NCBI GenBank assembly: GCA_964521525.1
Contig: CAZFTD010000001.1
Span: 1-64,000, forward strand
Reading direction: 5' to 3'
DNA from: CALEUX01 sp964521525
Lineage (GTDB): Bacteria > Bacteroidota > Bacteroidia > Bacteroidales > Marinilabiliaceae
Length of the DNA stretch: 64,000 nt
This document shows, piece by piece, positions 26,450 to 35,567 of this stretch; the stretch's first letter is position 1; each line of letters begins with the position of its first letter. The notes below the pieces were generated by a model. That model was given only the letters and a program-made list of their open reading frames with translations, searched no databases and had not been told where the DNA came from. Made by a program: the position numbers and the translations under genes.

Positions 26450-27219
26450 ACATACAACTACTTAAAAAAAAATCGCTGATGTTTTGGCTTTTTTTATTGG
26501 CAGGCATTATTTTTCTGCTGTCAATAACTCGTTATTTTCTTTTCGAGGTGAACGCCGAATCGTGGTTTTATTATTTTGAAGTGACATCGTTCTTTTTGCT
26601 GATAGTCATGTTAATTCTGGCCGAAAAACTTTATCATAACTATAACAATCAAATAATCCGCCAAAAAGAAAAGTATGAAAGCGAAATCAACGAATTGCTT
26701 GAAAAAAATGTGTCGTTAACAAGTAAAATTTCTTTCTACGAAAGAGCTGAATTCGAAGCTTATGAGCTTAGTGAAAAACAGGATAAATTATTAAGCAGCA
26801 TTGTAAACATGGGGGGGGCATCCAATCACAGCCGAAGTTTTCTCAGTTTGTTTTCAGATGCAACACAGGCCATGTCGGCAATTCTTTACACAGAAACACA
26901 ACCCTCGGGCAATTTTATCGTACAAGAAACTTACGGTATTCCCGAAGATTACACCCCAGCTCCGTTTTCTATATCTGAAGGATTAAATGGTCAGGTTGTT
27001 GCCGAAGGAAAACCATTGGTAATAGAGGAAATACCAGAAGATTATTTTAATGTGCAATCGGGATTGGGAAATTCCAGACCACGATTTCTCTATTTTTTAC
27101 CGGTTATAAAAGATAAAACGTGTGTGGCTTTAATTGAATTAGCTACCTTTAAAAAAACTGATTTAGAAAAAATGTGGCACCATGTTTCGGCCAAAATAAT
27201 TGAAAAAGGATTATTATAA
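26446..27219 (+). CDS. Membrane-anchored GAF-domain protein
   Basis: Protein of 257 residues with two membrane helices (about 12-32 and 41-60), a short coiled coil (about 65-115) and one GAF domain (about 125-255). The GAF domain carries ISEGLNGQVVAEGKPLVIEE and DYFNVQSGLGNSRP, which match in pattern those of the sensors at 22310 and 27229. It has no output domain. The start overlaps the CheB stop (ATGA), and the next gene follows after 9 bp, so it is a translational link between the CheR/CheB set and the phosphatase. Its ligand is unknown. Confidence 0.8.
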   Translation: MNIQLLKKKSLMFWLFLLAGIIFLLSITRYFLFEVNAESWFYYFEVTSFFLLIVMLILAEKLYHNYNNQIIRQKEKYESEINELLEKNVSLTSKISFYERAEFEAYELSEKQDKLLSSIVNMGGASNHSRSFLSLFSDATQAMSAILYTETQPSGNFIVQETYGIPEDYTPAPFSISEGLNGQVVAEGKPLVIEEIPEDYFNVQSGLGNSRPRFLYFLPVIKDKTCVALIELATFKKTDLEKMWHHVSAKIIEKGLL

Positions 27220-27228
27220 CAGAACGAA

Positions 27229-29841
27229 ATGCCTGTTAATACCAACAAAATAAAGGAATGGAGGAAACTATTCTCCCTTAAGGAGGTTTCCTACTCACAG
27301 AAATTCATCCTGTTTTCTTCAGTGATTTTTCTGCTTATTCTAATCTGGTCGGGATTTCTGGCTTTAAAAGAATCCAAACTTTCATTATTAAATATTATTG
27401 CCCTGCATAAAACAGTTTTAGTCTGGTTTACAGATTTTCTGGTACTTGCACTGGCATTTTCTGGTATTGTTTACTATAATTTGCTGAAAAACAAGACTCA
27501 AAAACTTAGAAATGAAATAGCCGTTTTAAATGAACGCATTACACATAACATTAACCTGGCCAATAATTTAAAGCAGGCTAAATGGGATGCACTCAAATCA
27601 AACGGAGACAGTTTATCCCAAGCACTATTAGATTTGGGTGAAAATATAAAAGAAAGCAATAAAAGAGAAGAAGAACAAAACTGGATAACCCTGGGTAAAG
27701 ACCAAATATCGGAACTCCTTCGCAATGCTCATAATCTGGAAGACCTTTCTGTTTCGGTATTGAAGGCGCTTATCAATTACATGGGTGGTATTCAGGGAGC
27801 ATTTTATCTCGAACAAAATAATATTTTGAAGCGAACAGGTATGTATGCCTACGGCCGCCGCCGGTTCGAATACAATGAAATACCAATTGGAAAGGGATTA
27901 ATTGGTGCTGCCGCCTACGAAAAAGCACTAATTTTTCGGTCTGAAATACCCGATGATTATTTTACCATTACCTCAGGTTTACTGGGTGAGCAAAAGCCCA
28001 AAAGTATTTTACTGATACCGCTTTTACAGGAAGAAACTCTTCAGGGAGTTTTGGAAATCGCATTTCTCGAAAACCGAATCCCCCGGTTTAAAATTAGTTT
28101 TGCCGAAGAAGTTGGTTCCATCATAGGCCAAACCATATACAACCTTAAGATTACCACCCGTACCGAAATGCTTTTGAAAGAATCGCAGGAAATGACTAGT
28201 ACTCTCAAGAAAAATGAAGAGCAGCTGCGTCAAAATGCCCGCGAAATGATTGAAGCCCAGGAAGAATTGGAGCGCAGCAACCAAATGCTTGAAAAGCAGA
28301 TACAAGAGGTAGCCAATTCGCAAAAGAAACTGGAAGCGTTGCTCACCAATGCCTCTGAGTTTATTTCAATCTACGACGAAAATCAGGAGTTGGTATTCGA
28401 GAGTCCTTCAGTAAAACGAATATTGGGTTATTCCGACAATGATATCGTAACTGGTATGGATCCTGAGGTTCTAACTCCCCGTGGACTAAAAACCATTAAC
28501 CAGTTATTCCAATACCTGATTGATACTCCGGGAGGCGAGCAAACAGCACAATATACCTACCTAAGAAAGAACGGTGAAAAACTTTTCCTCGAAACCAAAG
28601 GAAAAAACCTCCTGCACGACCCTGCCATTCGCGGTATAATCTTTAACACTCAGGATATTACTGAGCGGAAGCGAGCCGAAAAAGAGGAGCGTATGAAAAG
28701 CCGTATGCAAAGTTTGTCTGAAAACTCTCCGGATATGATTATCCGTATCAACCTGTTTGGCAAACTAATTTATGTAAATCCGGCTGTTGCTAGTTTTATC
28801 GATCTGCCTGCTGCCGATCTGGTTAAGAAAAGAATTGTGGATCTTGAAATTGACCCGCGATTTATCGATTTCATGCAGGAAACGCTGGCCTATATTAAAG
28901 AACAACAACAACAAATAATTTCCGAAGTGGCCGTTAGTTCTCAAAATGGAGAACGAATAATGGAAATAAAGGCAATTCCTGAACTTGGCGAAGAAGGTGA
29001 ATTAGAAACCATTCTTTTTGTTGCTCATGATATGACCGAGTTCAAAAAAATAGAACAGGAAATAAAAGAGAAAAACAAAAAGATTTCTGATAGTATCAAT
29101 TATGCCCAACGTATTCAAACGTCAATTTTACCCGATACACGTCTGTTGCAGGAATTCTTCCCCCGATCGTTTATTTTCTATCGACCAAAGGATGTGGTGA
29201 GTGGCGATTTCCCCTGGTTTTTCCGTAAAGACAACATTTACTACATAGCTGCCGTAGATTGTACCGGACATGGTGTGCCCGGAGCTCTCATAAGTTTTAT
29301 CGGGCACTTCCTGCTAAATAACATTGTAAGTTTGGAGCACAATCTCACAGCATCTCAAATTCTTGACAACCTCCATCTTGAAGTTAGAAGTACGCTAAAG
29401 CAAGACCAGGAAGGGGCTTTAGGCCGCGATGGTATGGATTTGGCACTTTGTAAAATCGACCCTGATAACCAAACACTTGAATTCTCAGGAGCCCACCGTC
29501 CGCTTTATTTTTTACGGAAAGGAGAATTAACCGAATATCAAGGCACACGAAAGGGCATTGGCGGTATTCCTTTGGCAAAAAAAGTAGAGAAAGACTTTGA
29601 AAATCATATCATTCATTACCAAAAAGGCGACCAGATATTTATTTTCAGCGATGGATTACCCGACCAGTTAGGCGGCCCCGAGCGAAAAAAATATCAGGCC
29701 AAAAGGATACGTGAAGCTTTAACCGAAAAACCAGATGCATCAATGGCGCATTTCTCACGCTACTTTTCAATGGACTTTTATGAATGGTTAGGCGATGAAA
29801 AACAAGTTGATGATGTACTTTTGATTGGAATTGAATTGTAA
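27229..29841 (+). CDS. Membrane GAF/PAS/PAS-SpoIIE-type PP2C phosphatase (SiaA-like)
   Basis: Protein of 870 residues. Two membrane helices (about 26-47 and 63-84), a GAF domain (about 155-305), a coiled coil (310-365), two PAS domains (about 365-485 and 491-610), a linker and a PP2C/SpoIIE phosphatase (about 622-870). Metal-binding acidic residues are seen in VVSGDFPWF, AAVDCTGHGVPGALIS, GRDGMDLALC, FIFSDGLPDQ and VDDVLLIGIEL. It is the phosphatase expected to act on the SiaC-like protein two genes downstream, the way SiaA acts on SiaC in Pseudomonas aeruginosa. It differs from SiaA in domain order: GAF and PAS sensors replace the periplasmic sensor and HAMP. Confidence 0.88.
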   Translation: MPVNTNKIKEWRKLFSLKEVSYSQKFILFSSVIFLLILIWSGFLALKESKLSLLNIIALHKTVLVWFTDFLVLALAFSGIVYYNLLKNKTQKLRNEIAVLNERITHNINLANNLKQAKWDALKSNGDSLSQALLDLGENIKESNKREEEQNWITLGKDQISELLRNAHNLEDLSVSVLKALINYMGGIQGAFYLEQNNILKRTGMYAYGRRRFEYNEIPIGKGLIGAAAYEKALIFRSEIPDDYFTITSGLLGEQKPKSILLIPLLQEETLQGVLEIAFLENRIPRFKISFAEEVGSIIGQTIYNLKITTRTEMLLKESQEMTSTLKKNEEQLRQNAREMIEAQEELERSNQMLEKQIQEVANSQKKLEALLTNASEFISIYDENQELVFESPSVKRILGYSDNDIVTGMDPEVLTPRGLKTINQLFQYLIDTPGGEQTAQYTYLRKNGEKLFLETKGKNLLHDPAIRGIIFNTQDITERKRAEKEERMKSRMQSLSENSPDMIIRINLFGKLIYVNPAVASFIDLPAADLVKKRIVDLEIDPRFIDFMQETLAYIKEQQQQIISEVAVSSQNGERIMEIKAIPELGEEGELETILFVAHDMTEFKKIEQEIKEKNKKISDSINYAQRIQTSILPDTRLLQEFFPRSFIFYRPKDVVSGDFPWFFRKDNIYYIAAVDCTGHGVPGALISFIGHFLLNNIVSLEHNLTASQILDNLHLEVRSTLKQDQEGALGRDGMDLALCKIDPDNQTLEFSGAHRPLYFLRKGELTEYQGTRKGIGGIPLAKKVEKDFENHIIHYQKGDQIFIFSDGLPDQLGGPERKKYQAKRIREALTEKPDASMAHFSRYFSMDFYEWLGDEKQVDDVLLIGIEL

Positions 29842-29883
29842 TTATATTTACGTAAATTTAGACACTATTTTGAAATAAACGTC

Positions 29884-30447
29884 ATGGAAAAAGAGAACCA
29901 AGGGTTTCTGGAGTTTGCTTATCAACTCTACAAAACCATGAAAACCAATGAAATAAATTTGGTTTACGAAGGAGAAGTCACTCAGGAAATAACAAAAACC
30001 TTTACTTCTCTTACCGAAAAAAGCCTATCTAAAAGTGCGGAATCAAACACCGTGCAGAAAAAGGTATTTAATGTAATGGTAGAATGTTTACAAAACATCA
30101 GTAAACATGCCGATTCGTTAAACGATGAAGACGAAGAACGCAGAGGCATTGTAATGGTGAGTAAAGGGGAAGACAGTTACAACATCATTACCGGCAACGT
30201 TATTAAAAATGAAAAAGTTCCCGAGCTGAAAAAAAGCCTCGAGCTCATCAACAGTCTCGATAAAGAAGGTCTCTCAATCCTGTTTAAACAACAGATAAAA
30301 GAAACAACTATTTCGGATAAAGGAGGCGCCGGGCTTGGATTAATTGATATTGCAAAAAAGACAGGAAGTAAATTAACTTACCAGTTTAAAGAGCTTAACG
30401 AGAATGTATCCTTTTTCATTTTAACATCTACCATTAAGAGAAACTGA
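29884..30447 (+). CDS. SiaB-family protein kinase (DUF6272)
   Basis: Protein of 187 residues with a divergent HATPase fold of the SiaB type. Visible are MVECLQNISKHADSL (the N box with Asn) and SDKGGAGLGLIDIAKKTGSK (G box). In P. aeruginosa, SiaB phosphorylates a Thr of SiaC and opposes the phosphatase SiaA. The order here, phosphatase then kinase then SiaC, with gaps of 42 and 14 bp, is the same as in siaABC. The kinase role is inferred from family and order. Confidence 0.85.
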   Translation: MEKENQGFLEFAYQLYKTMKTNEINLVYEGEVTQEITKTFTSLTEKSLSKSAESNTVQKKVFNVMVECLQNISKHADSLNDEDEERRGIVMVSKGEDSYNIITGNVIKNEKVPELKKSLELINSLDKEGLSILFKQQIKETTISDKGGAGLGLIDIAKKTGSKLTYQFKELNENVSFFILTSTIKRN

Positions 30448-30461
30448 TAAAATTAAGCACC

Positions 30462-30842
30462 ATGAACAATATAAACATCAAAGGTACCGATGATACCCCT
30501 TCTGTAATTCTTGACAAGGATAAGGGTTTGTTTGAAATTTCCGGAAGATCCTTACCGGAGGATGTAAATATGTTTTATGAACAAATTCTGGACTGGATTG
30601 ACGAATATGCCAAAAGTCCCAACGACAGAACAGAATTCAACTTTAAACTGGAGTATTTTAACACGGCTTCTTCAAAAGTCATTCTCGATATTCTTCTTAA
30701 ATTTGAGGAGATTGTAGAAAATGGAAAAGAGGTGGTAATTAAATGGCATTACCATGAAGATGAGGAAGATATGCTGGAAGCTGGCGAAGAATATGCCGAT
30801 ATAGTAGAAATTCCTTTTGATTACGTGGTTTATAATCAATAA
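30462..30842 (+). CDS. SiaC-like (DUF1987) partner-switch protein
   Basis: Protein of 126 residues of the DUF1987/SiaC family: LFEISGRSLPEDVNMFYEQI, WIDEYAKSPN, and FKLEYFNTASSKVILDILL. The Thr in YFNTAS is residue 68, the same number as the regulatory phospho-Thr of P. aeruginosa SiaC. Unphosphorylated SiaC activates the diguanylate cyclase SiaD in that organism. No GGDEF gene follows here; the next gene 24 bp downstream encodes an ABC transporter. The target of this SiaC-like protein is therefore unknown and may be that transporter. Confidence 0.88.
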   Translation: MNNINIKGTDDTPSVILDKDKGLFEISGRSLPEDVNMFYEQILDWIDEYAKSPNDRTEFNFKLEYFNTASSKVILDILLKFEEIVENGKEVVIKWHYHEDEEDMLEAGEEYADIVEIPFDYVVYNQ

Positions 30843-30866
30843 ACCTGTTTGATTGACGTTTAAAAA

Positions 30867-33800
30867 ATGAGCGAAGAAATTCTTAAAGCCCTAATGCAAC
30901 TGTTTGGCTTGCTGACCAAACAGGACGGCGGTGTGGAATCCAATGAAACCGAGTACGTGCGTACTTTTCTGAAACAGCAGCTTAATAGCGAGGCGGTTGA
31001 AGAGTACTTCTCTCTTTTTTTAAGTTTTACCGAAGAGGATAATAAAAGCCGCAATGGCGAGGAGGAAGGAAAAGTTCAACTTACTTCCATGAAAGACTCG
31101 GTAAAGATTCTCGGCATTTGCAAAAAAATTAATAAGCAGCTCAACCGCGAACAAAAAGTAGTGGTACTGGTTCGGCTCTACGAACTTATCAGCATGGACA
31201 TGAAGCTGACCGACCAGCGCATGGCCATCATCAATACGGTTGCCGATGTTTTTAAACTGCCTAAAAACGAAATTCTTGCCATTGAGGCTTTTGTTCTTCA
31301 AAACGACCCCGAAAAACTCGGCTTCCCGGATATTTTAATTGCCAACGACCGCGAAGTAGATAACGTTCATTATAAACACATTACCACCACAGGCCTACAT
31401 GGAGCCATTCTGGTTTTAAACGTTAAAAGTGCCGATTTGTACTTTATGCGGTATACCGGCAATCAGGACGTTTTTCTAAATGGTCTTATTATCAGCAACA
31501 AAAGAATTTATCTGTTCCCCAAAGGAAGTTTTATCAGAATCCCCAAAGGCAAACCAATTTATTACACCGATGTTGTAAGCCGTTTTCTTGAAGATGCTGA
31601 TTCTCCAAAGATTTCGTACGAAGTTAAGAACGTTCATTTCCGCTTTAAAACCGGCGATGTTGGATTGCGTAACATCAATATTGCTGAAGAACAAGGGCGA
31701 CTGATTGGAATAATGGGTGCATCGGGCGCCGGCAAAACCACCCTTCTCAATGTTTTATCGGGCATAGAAAAGCCAACCGAAGGCGAAGTTCTCATAAACA
31801 ATTATAACCTGCACACCGATAAGGAAGAACTTAATGGTGTTATCGGTCTAATTCCACAGGACGACCTGCTCATTGAAGAACTTACGGTTTTTGAGAACCT
31901 CTATTACAACGCCAAACTTTGTTTTAAAGATAAGGGAGAAGAGGAATTAACCAACCTTGTTAACGAAACCCTTCAAAACCTCGGACTTTTCGAGCGCCGG
32001 CACCTGAAAGTTGGTTCGCCACTCAATAAAATGATTAGTGGTGGCCAAAGAAAACGATTGAATATTGCGCTTGAGCTCATCCGCCAACCCTCAGTATTGT
32101 TTGTTGATGAGCCAACATCAGGGCTTTCATCGCGCGATTCGGAAAACGTGATGAACCTGCTTCAGGAATTGGCACTTAAAGGGAAATTGATTTTTGTTGT
32201 TATTCACCAGCCATCATCGGACATTTATAAAATGTTCGATAAAATGTTTATTCTCGATACCGGCGGGTACCCCGTGTATTATGGCAACCCCGGCGAATCG
32301 CTTATTTATTTTAAACAACTCGATGCCCAGATTAACAGCGATCAGGGTGAATGCCCAACATGTGGGAACCTTAATCCCGAATTAATTTTCAATATTATCG
32401 ATGCCAATGTTATTGATGAATATGGAAATTATACCAACAAACGAAAAGTGACTCCTGAAGAGTGGTTCCATCATTACGAAAAAACCCATTCCGTACCTGT
32501 TGTTAAAACCATTCAAACATCTCCACCAAAAAGCCTGAACATTCCTTCGTGGTTTAATCAGTTTAAAATTTACACCTTACGCGATTTTTTTTCAAAAATC
32601 AGTAATACGCAATATATTGCGTTGAACCTGCTGGAAGCGCCTTTGCTGGGTTTTATTCTTGCTTATTTGGTGCGTTACATCGCCGACCCAACCTCCAGCA
32701 TTTATATTTTCCGCGAAAACGAAAACATCCCGCCCTATATTTTTATGGGCATTGTGGTGGCTTTGTTTTTTGGATTGATTATTAGCGCCGAGGAAATTTT
32801 TAAAGATGCCAAAATATTAAAAAGAGAGTCGTTCCTGAATTTGAGCCGCTCCAGCTATTTGAGTTCTAAAATTTTACTGTTGTTTACCATTTCTGCCATT
32901 CAGATGGTTCTGTTTGTATTGGTAGCCAATAGTGTGCTGGGTATCAAAGATATGTACTTTGAATTTTGGATTGCACTCTTCTCCATTTCGGCATTTGCTA
33001 ATATTCTGGGTTTGATTTTATCGGCTTCGTTTAATTCAATTGTTACCATATATATTCTTATTCCACTGGTAATGATACCCCAGATGGTTTTAGGCGGCGC
33101 CATGTTTACTTTCGATAAGTTAAACAAAGATTTCACAAGCGTTGATAAAGTTCCGGCGGTGGCTGAATTTATGCCATCGAGGTACGTTTACGAAGGATTA
33201 ATTGTGCACCAGTATAAACACAATAATTTTAAAAAGAACATTTTTGACGTTGAACTTGAAGAGAGCAAAAGTGATTTCAAGCAGGTACATTATATACCTG
33301 AATTGCGACAGATTTTAAACGAATGCTCTATTCACGTAATTAATGGCAAAGCAAAAAATGATAAAACGTTTGTCAATAACCTTCAGTTAATTCGGAATGA
33401 GATTTCAAAAGAAATGATGCGGGTTCCTGATTTGCCATTTGCATCGATGGATAAACTATCGCCCGAATATTTCGATACAGCTGTTGCGGCTAGTGTAGAC
33501 AACTACCTTAACGATTTGCTAAAATACTACAGAGGTGTATTTTCAAAAGCAAACTCCTTAAAAGATAGGTTTATCAGCACCAATCTCGATCAGGATGCTG
33601 CCCGCTTTAACCGCATTAAGGACGATTATTTTAACGAGAGTATTTCTTCAATAGTACGAAAAGAGTTTGAGAAAAATAAAATTCTTCGCCAGGGAAATAA
33701 TCTGGTACAAATGGCCGATCCTATTTACCAGATTCCTGAGCCATCGGGCTTTTTATCGTTCAGAACGCACTTTTTTGCACCGGTTAAACACTTAGGTGGG

Positions 33801-33935
33801 CACTTTTTTGAAACCCTCTGGTTTAACATAACAATTGTTTGGATTTTAACTGCACTGCTTTATGCTGTACTCTACTTTGATCTTCTTAAGAAGGGGCTTA
33901 ACCTTTTGGGATCAATTAAATGGAGAAAAAAGTAA
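30867..33935 (+). CDS. TerB-like/FHA-like/ABC transporter fusion, ABCG type
   Basis: Protein of 1022 residues. The N-terminus (about 1-140) is helical and TerB-like. Residues about 150-240 form a beta-rich segment with DVFLNGLIISNKRIYLF, which looks like an FHA-type fold. The ABC ATPase spans about 250-470: Walker A GASGAGKTT near 285, signature SGGQRKR near 391, Walker B VLFVDEPTSGLSSRD near 413. A CPTC zinc-type pair follows near 495. The ABC2-type membrane domain spans about 575-790, with a long soluble insert (about 795-965) before a last helix (975-1005). It resembles ABCG half-transporters with fused sensor domains. It is the likely effector downstream of the SiaC-like switch. Confidence 0.85.
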   Translation: MSEEILKALMQLFGLLTKQDGGVESNETEYVRTFLKQQLNSEAVEEYFSLFLSFTEEDNKSRNGEEEGKVQLTSMKDSVKILGICKKINKQLNREQKVVVLVRLYELISMDMKLTDQRMAIINTVADVFKLPKNEILAIEAFVLQNDPEKLGFPDILIANDREVDNVHYKHITTTGLHGAILVLNVKSADLYFMRYTGNQDVFLNGLIISNKRIYLFPKGSFIRIPKGKPIYYTDVVSRFLEDADSPKISYEVKNVHFRFKTGDVGLRNINIAEEQGRLIGIMGASGAGKTTLLNVLSGIEKPTEGEVLINNYNLHTDKEELNGVIGLIPQDDLLIEELTVFENLYYNAKLCFKDKGEEELTNLVNETLQNLGLFERRHLKVGSPLNKMISGGQRKRLNIALELIRQPSVLFVDEPTSGLSSRDSENVMNLLQELALKGKLIFVVIHQPSSDIYKMFDKMFILDTGGYPVYYGNPGESLIYFKQLDAQINSDQGECPTCGNLNPELIFNIIDANVIDEYGNYTNKRKVTPEEWFHHYEKTHSVPVVKTIQTSPPKSLNIPSWFNQFKIYTLRDFFSKISNTQYIALNLLEAPLLGFILAYLVRYIADPTSSIYIFRENENIPPYIFMGIVVALFFGLIISAEEIFKDAKILKRESFLNLSRSSYLSSKILLLFTISAIQMVLFVLVANSVLGIKDMYFEFWIALFSISAFANILGLILSASFNSIVTIYILIPLVMIPQMVLGGAMFTFDKLNKDFTSVDKVPAVAEFMPSRYVYEGLIVHQYKHNNFKKNIFDVELEESKSDFKQVHYIPELRQILNECSIHVINGKAKNDKTFVNNLQLIRNEISKEMMRVPDLPFASMDKLSPEYFDTAVAASVDNYLNDLLKYYRGVFSKANSLKDRFISTNLDQDAARFNRIKDDYFNESISSIVRKEFEKNKILRQGNNLVQMADPIYQIPEPSGFLSFRTHFFAPVKHLGGHFFETLWFNITIVWILTALLYAVLYFDLLKKGLNLLGSIKWRKK

Positions 33936-33993
33936 CTTTTATTTTTCATAATAGTATAAAAGACAATATTTGAAAACTTTAAATCGCTTTATC

Positions 33994-34911
33994 ATGTTGA
34001 AGAATTTATTTTATTTTTTGTTAATACTATCCGGAACACAGTTATTTATCAGCTGCGGCGGTTGTTCGGATAAAAAATCAAAAAGCGGCGATGCGCTTAC
34101 TCTCAATGATTCACTAATTAGTGATGCGCCGTTGAAATTATCGGAAGATATTATGGGAGAAGTTATCCAAAACATCTCTTCGCCTGTTGAAATGGCTAAT
34201 CTTATTAAATCATCGGGAGCAGAATTTTCGCAGCGCATTTTAAATAATCCAGATAATGTATCCCGCTATGAGACCTCTTATAAAAGAGCTTTAAACCTGG
34301 GCGTTTTTAGTGCCGATTTGGGTTACATTAACATTTACGATAAAAATAATGTGGTAGTATCGTACCTTTTGGCGGTAAAAAACCTGGCCGATGGTATCAG
34401 AGTTGGGCAATTTTTCGATTTTAATGCACTGCGCCGTATGGCGTCCAACTCAACCAACCTTGACTCGCTGATGGAAATGTCGGTAACCAGTTTCAATAAA
34501 ATGGACTCTTACCTGCGCGACCAGAACCGCAGCAACGTTAGTACACTAATTGTAACCGGAACCTGGATTGAAGGGCTATATATTGCTTCAAGCGTTGTTA
34601 AAGAAACAAAAAGTAAGGAGTTGGCTATTCGTATTGCCGAGCAAAAAAATATTATCGATATTCTTGAAATCATCTTAAGTAACTATATTAGCGAGCCTAA
34701 TTTTGCTACATTGGTTGAAGATATTCGCGAGTTAAAGGCTGCTTATGCCCCTATCAGAATAACAACTGAGCTGGCAGAGCCAAAGAGAATTGAGAAAGAT
34801 GGTACGCTTATTGTTATTCAGGATGAAATAAGCACAGTTCACTATACTGAGGAGCAACTGGCTACTATTATGGAACTTATTTCTAAAATCCGTAATAGAA
34901 TTATTGAATAG
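33994..34911 (+). CDS. Lipoprotein of unknown function
   Basis: Predicted outer- or inner-membrane lipoprotein of 305 residues. The signal peptide ends in a lipobox L-F-I-S-C with the lipidated Cys at residue 21. The start at 33994 (ATG) gives that clean signal; a TTG start at 33970 would add eight residues. The mature part is helical and rich in Asn and Asp, with no domain I recognise. It lies 58 bp after the ABC transporter on the same strand, so it may be an accessory component exported with or acting for that transporter. Confidence 0.7.
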   Translation: MLKNLFYFLLILSGTQLFISCGGCSDKKSKSGDALTLNDSLISDAPLKLSEDIMGEVIQNISSPVEMANLIKSSGAEFSQRILNNPDNVSRYETSYKRALNLGVFSADLGYINIYDKNNVVVSYLLAVKNLADGIRVGQFFDFNALRRMASNSTNLDSLMEMSVTSFNKMDSYLRDQNRSNVSTLIVTGTWIEGLYIASSVVKETKSKELAIRIAEQKNIIDILEIILSNYISEPNFATLVEDIRELKAAYAPIRITTELAEPKRIEKDGTLIVIQDEISTVHYTEEQLATIMELISKIRNRIIE

Positions 34912-35022
34912 TTTTGCATAAATATCCATGCAAAAAGTTAGAAGATAAAATTGTGAAATTAAAGCCGGCTGTTACATGTAACCGCTTGTTTTATTTTACC
35001 TTAACAAACAAATTTTGACAAT

Positions 35023-35475
35023 ATGAAAAAAGTATTATTGGGCTTAATACTTGTACTTTCAATAAGTTCTTTCAGCGCCTCGGCACAACAGTGTGATGAA
35101 TCGCTTAAGAAACAGGCTTTGAAAGAAATGGGAGACAGCCAATACATTAAAGACTTTTCCATTGATTTGCGAAAAGCCAAAAAAGATATGAAAACAGGCT
35201 TTGTAAAATTCTCTGTGATTTTGCACAGTCGCAACCAATATAGATTTACAGTTGTTAACCACCCCGGTAATCCCGAAGAGGTTGTGATGCAATTGTTTGA
35301 TGGTGACCGTTTGCTAATCAGCAATTTTGAAGGTGGAAAAATATCAAAAGCCCCTGATTTTGTTTGCCGTACCACCAAGGTTTACCACCTCACCTTTTCG
35401 TTCCGAAGTGGTGAAGAGGGTTGTGCCGAGGCTGTAATTTCTTTAGTGAAACAGTATGCAGAAGGTGAATTATAA
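35023..35475 (+). CDS. Secreted protein of unknown function
   Basis: Small exported protein of 150 residues. The signal peptide is MKKVLLGLILVLSISSFSASA with likely cleavage before Gln-Gln-Cys. The mature part contains three Cys (residues about 24, 114 and 128) and a beta-rich core, RFTVVNHPGNPEEVVMQLFD. I do not recognise a family. A strong hairpin terminator follows. It sits 111 bp after the lipoprotein, so it may have its own promoter. Confidence 0.65.
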   Translation: MKKVLLGLILVLSISSFSASAQQCDESLKKQALKEMGDSQYIKDFSIDLRKAKKDMKTGFVKFSVILHSRNQYRFTVVNHPGNPEEVVMQLFDGDRLLISNFEGGKISKAPDFVCRTTKVYHLTFSFRSGEEGCAEAVISLVKQYAEGEL

Positions 35476-35493
35476 TAATCCTTTACCACAAAC

Positions 35494-35528
35494 AAAAAGC
35501 GTTCGGTTAAGTTAACCGAACGCTTTTT
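35494..35528. terminator. Bidirectional hairpin terminator
   Basis: A perfect inverted repeat of 17 bp arms around a single central base. The left arm begins AAAAAGCGTTCGG and the right arm ends with CCGAACGCTTTTT, so both strands have a GC-rich stem followed by a T run. It lies 18 bp after the secreted-protein stop and 40 bp from the stop of the convergent DUF3999 gene, so it probably ends transcription from both sides. Confidence 0.88.
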
Positions 35529-35567
35529 ACTTTATATCAATTATTCTGGATTATTTTCCTTAGGTCG

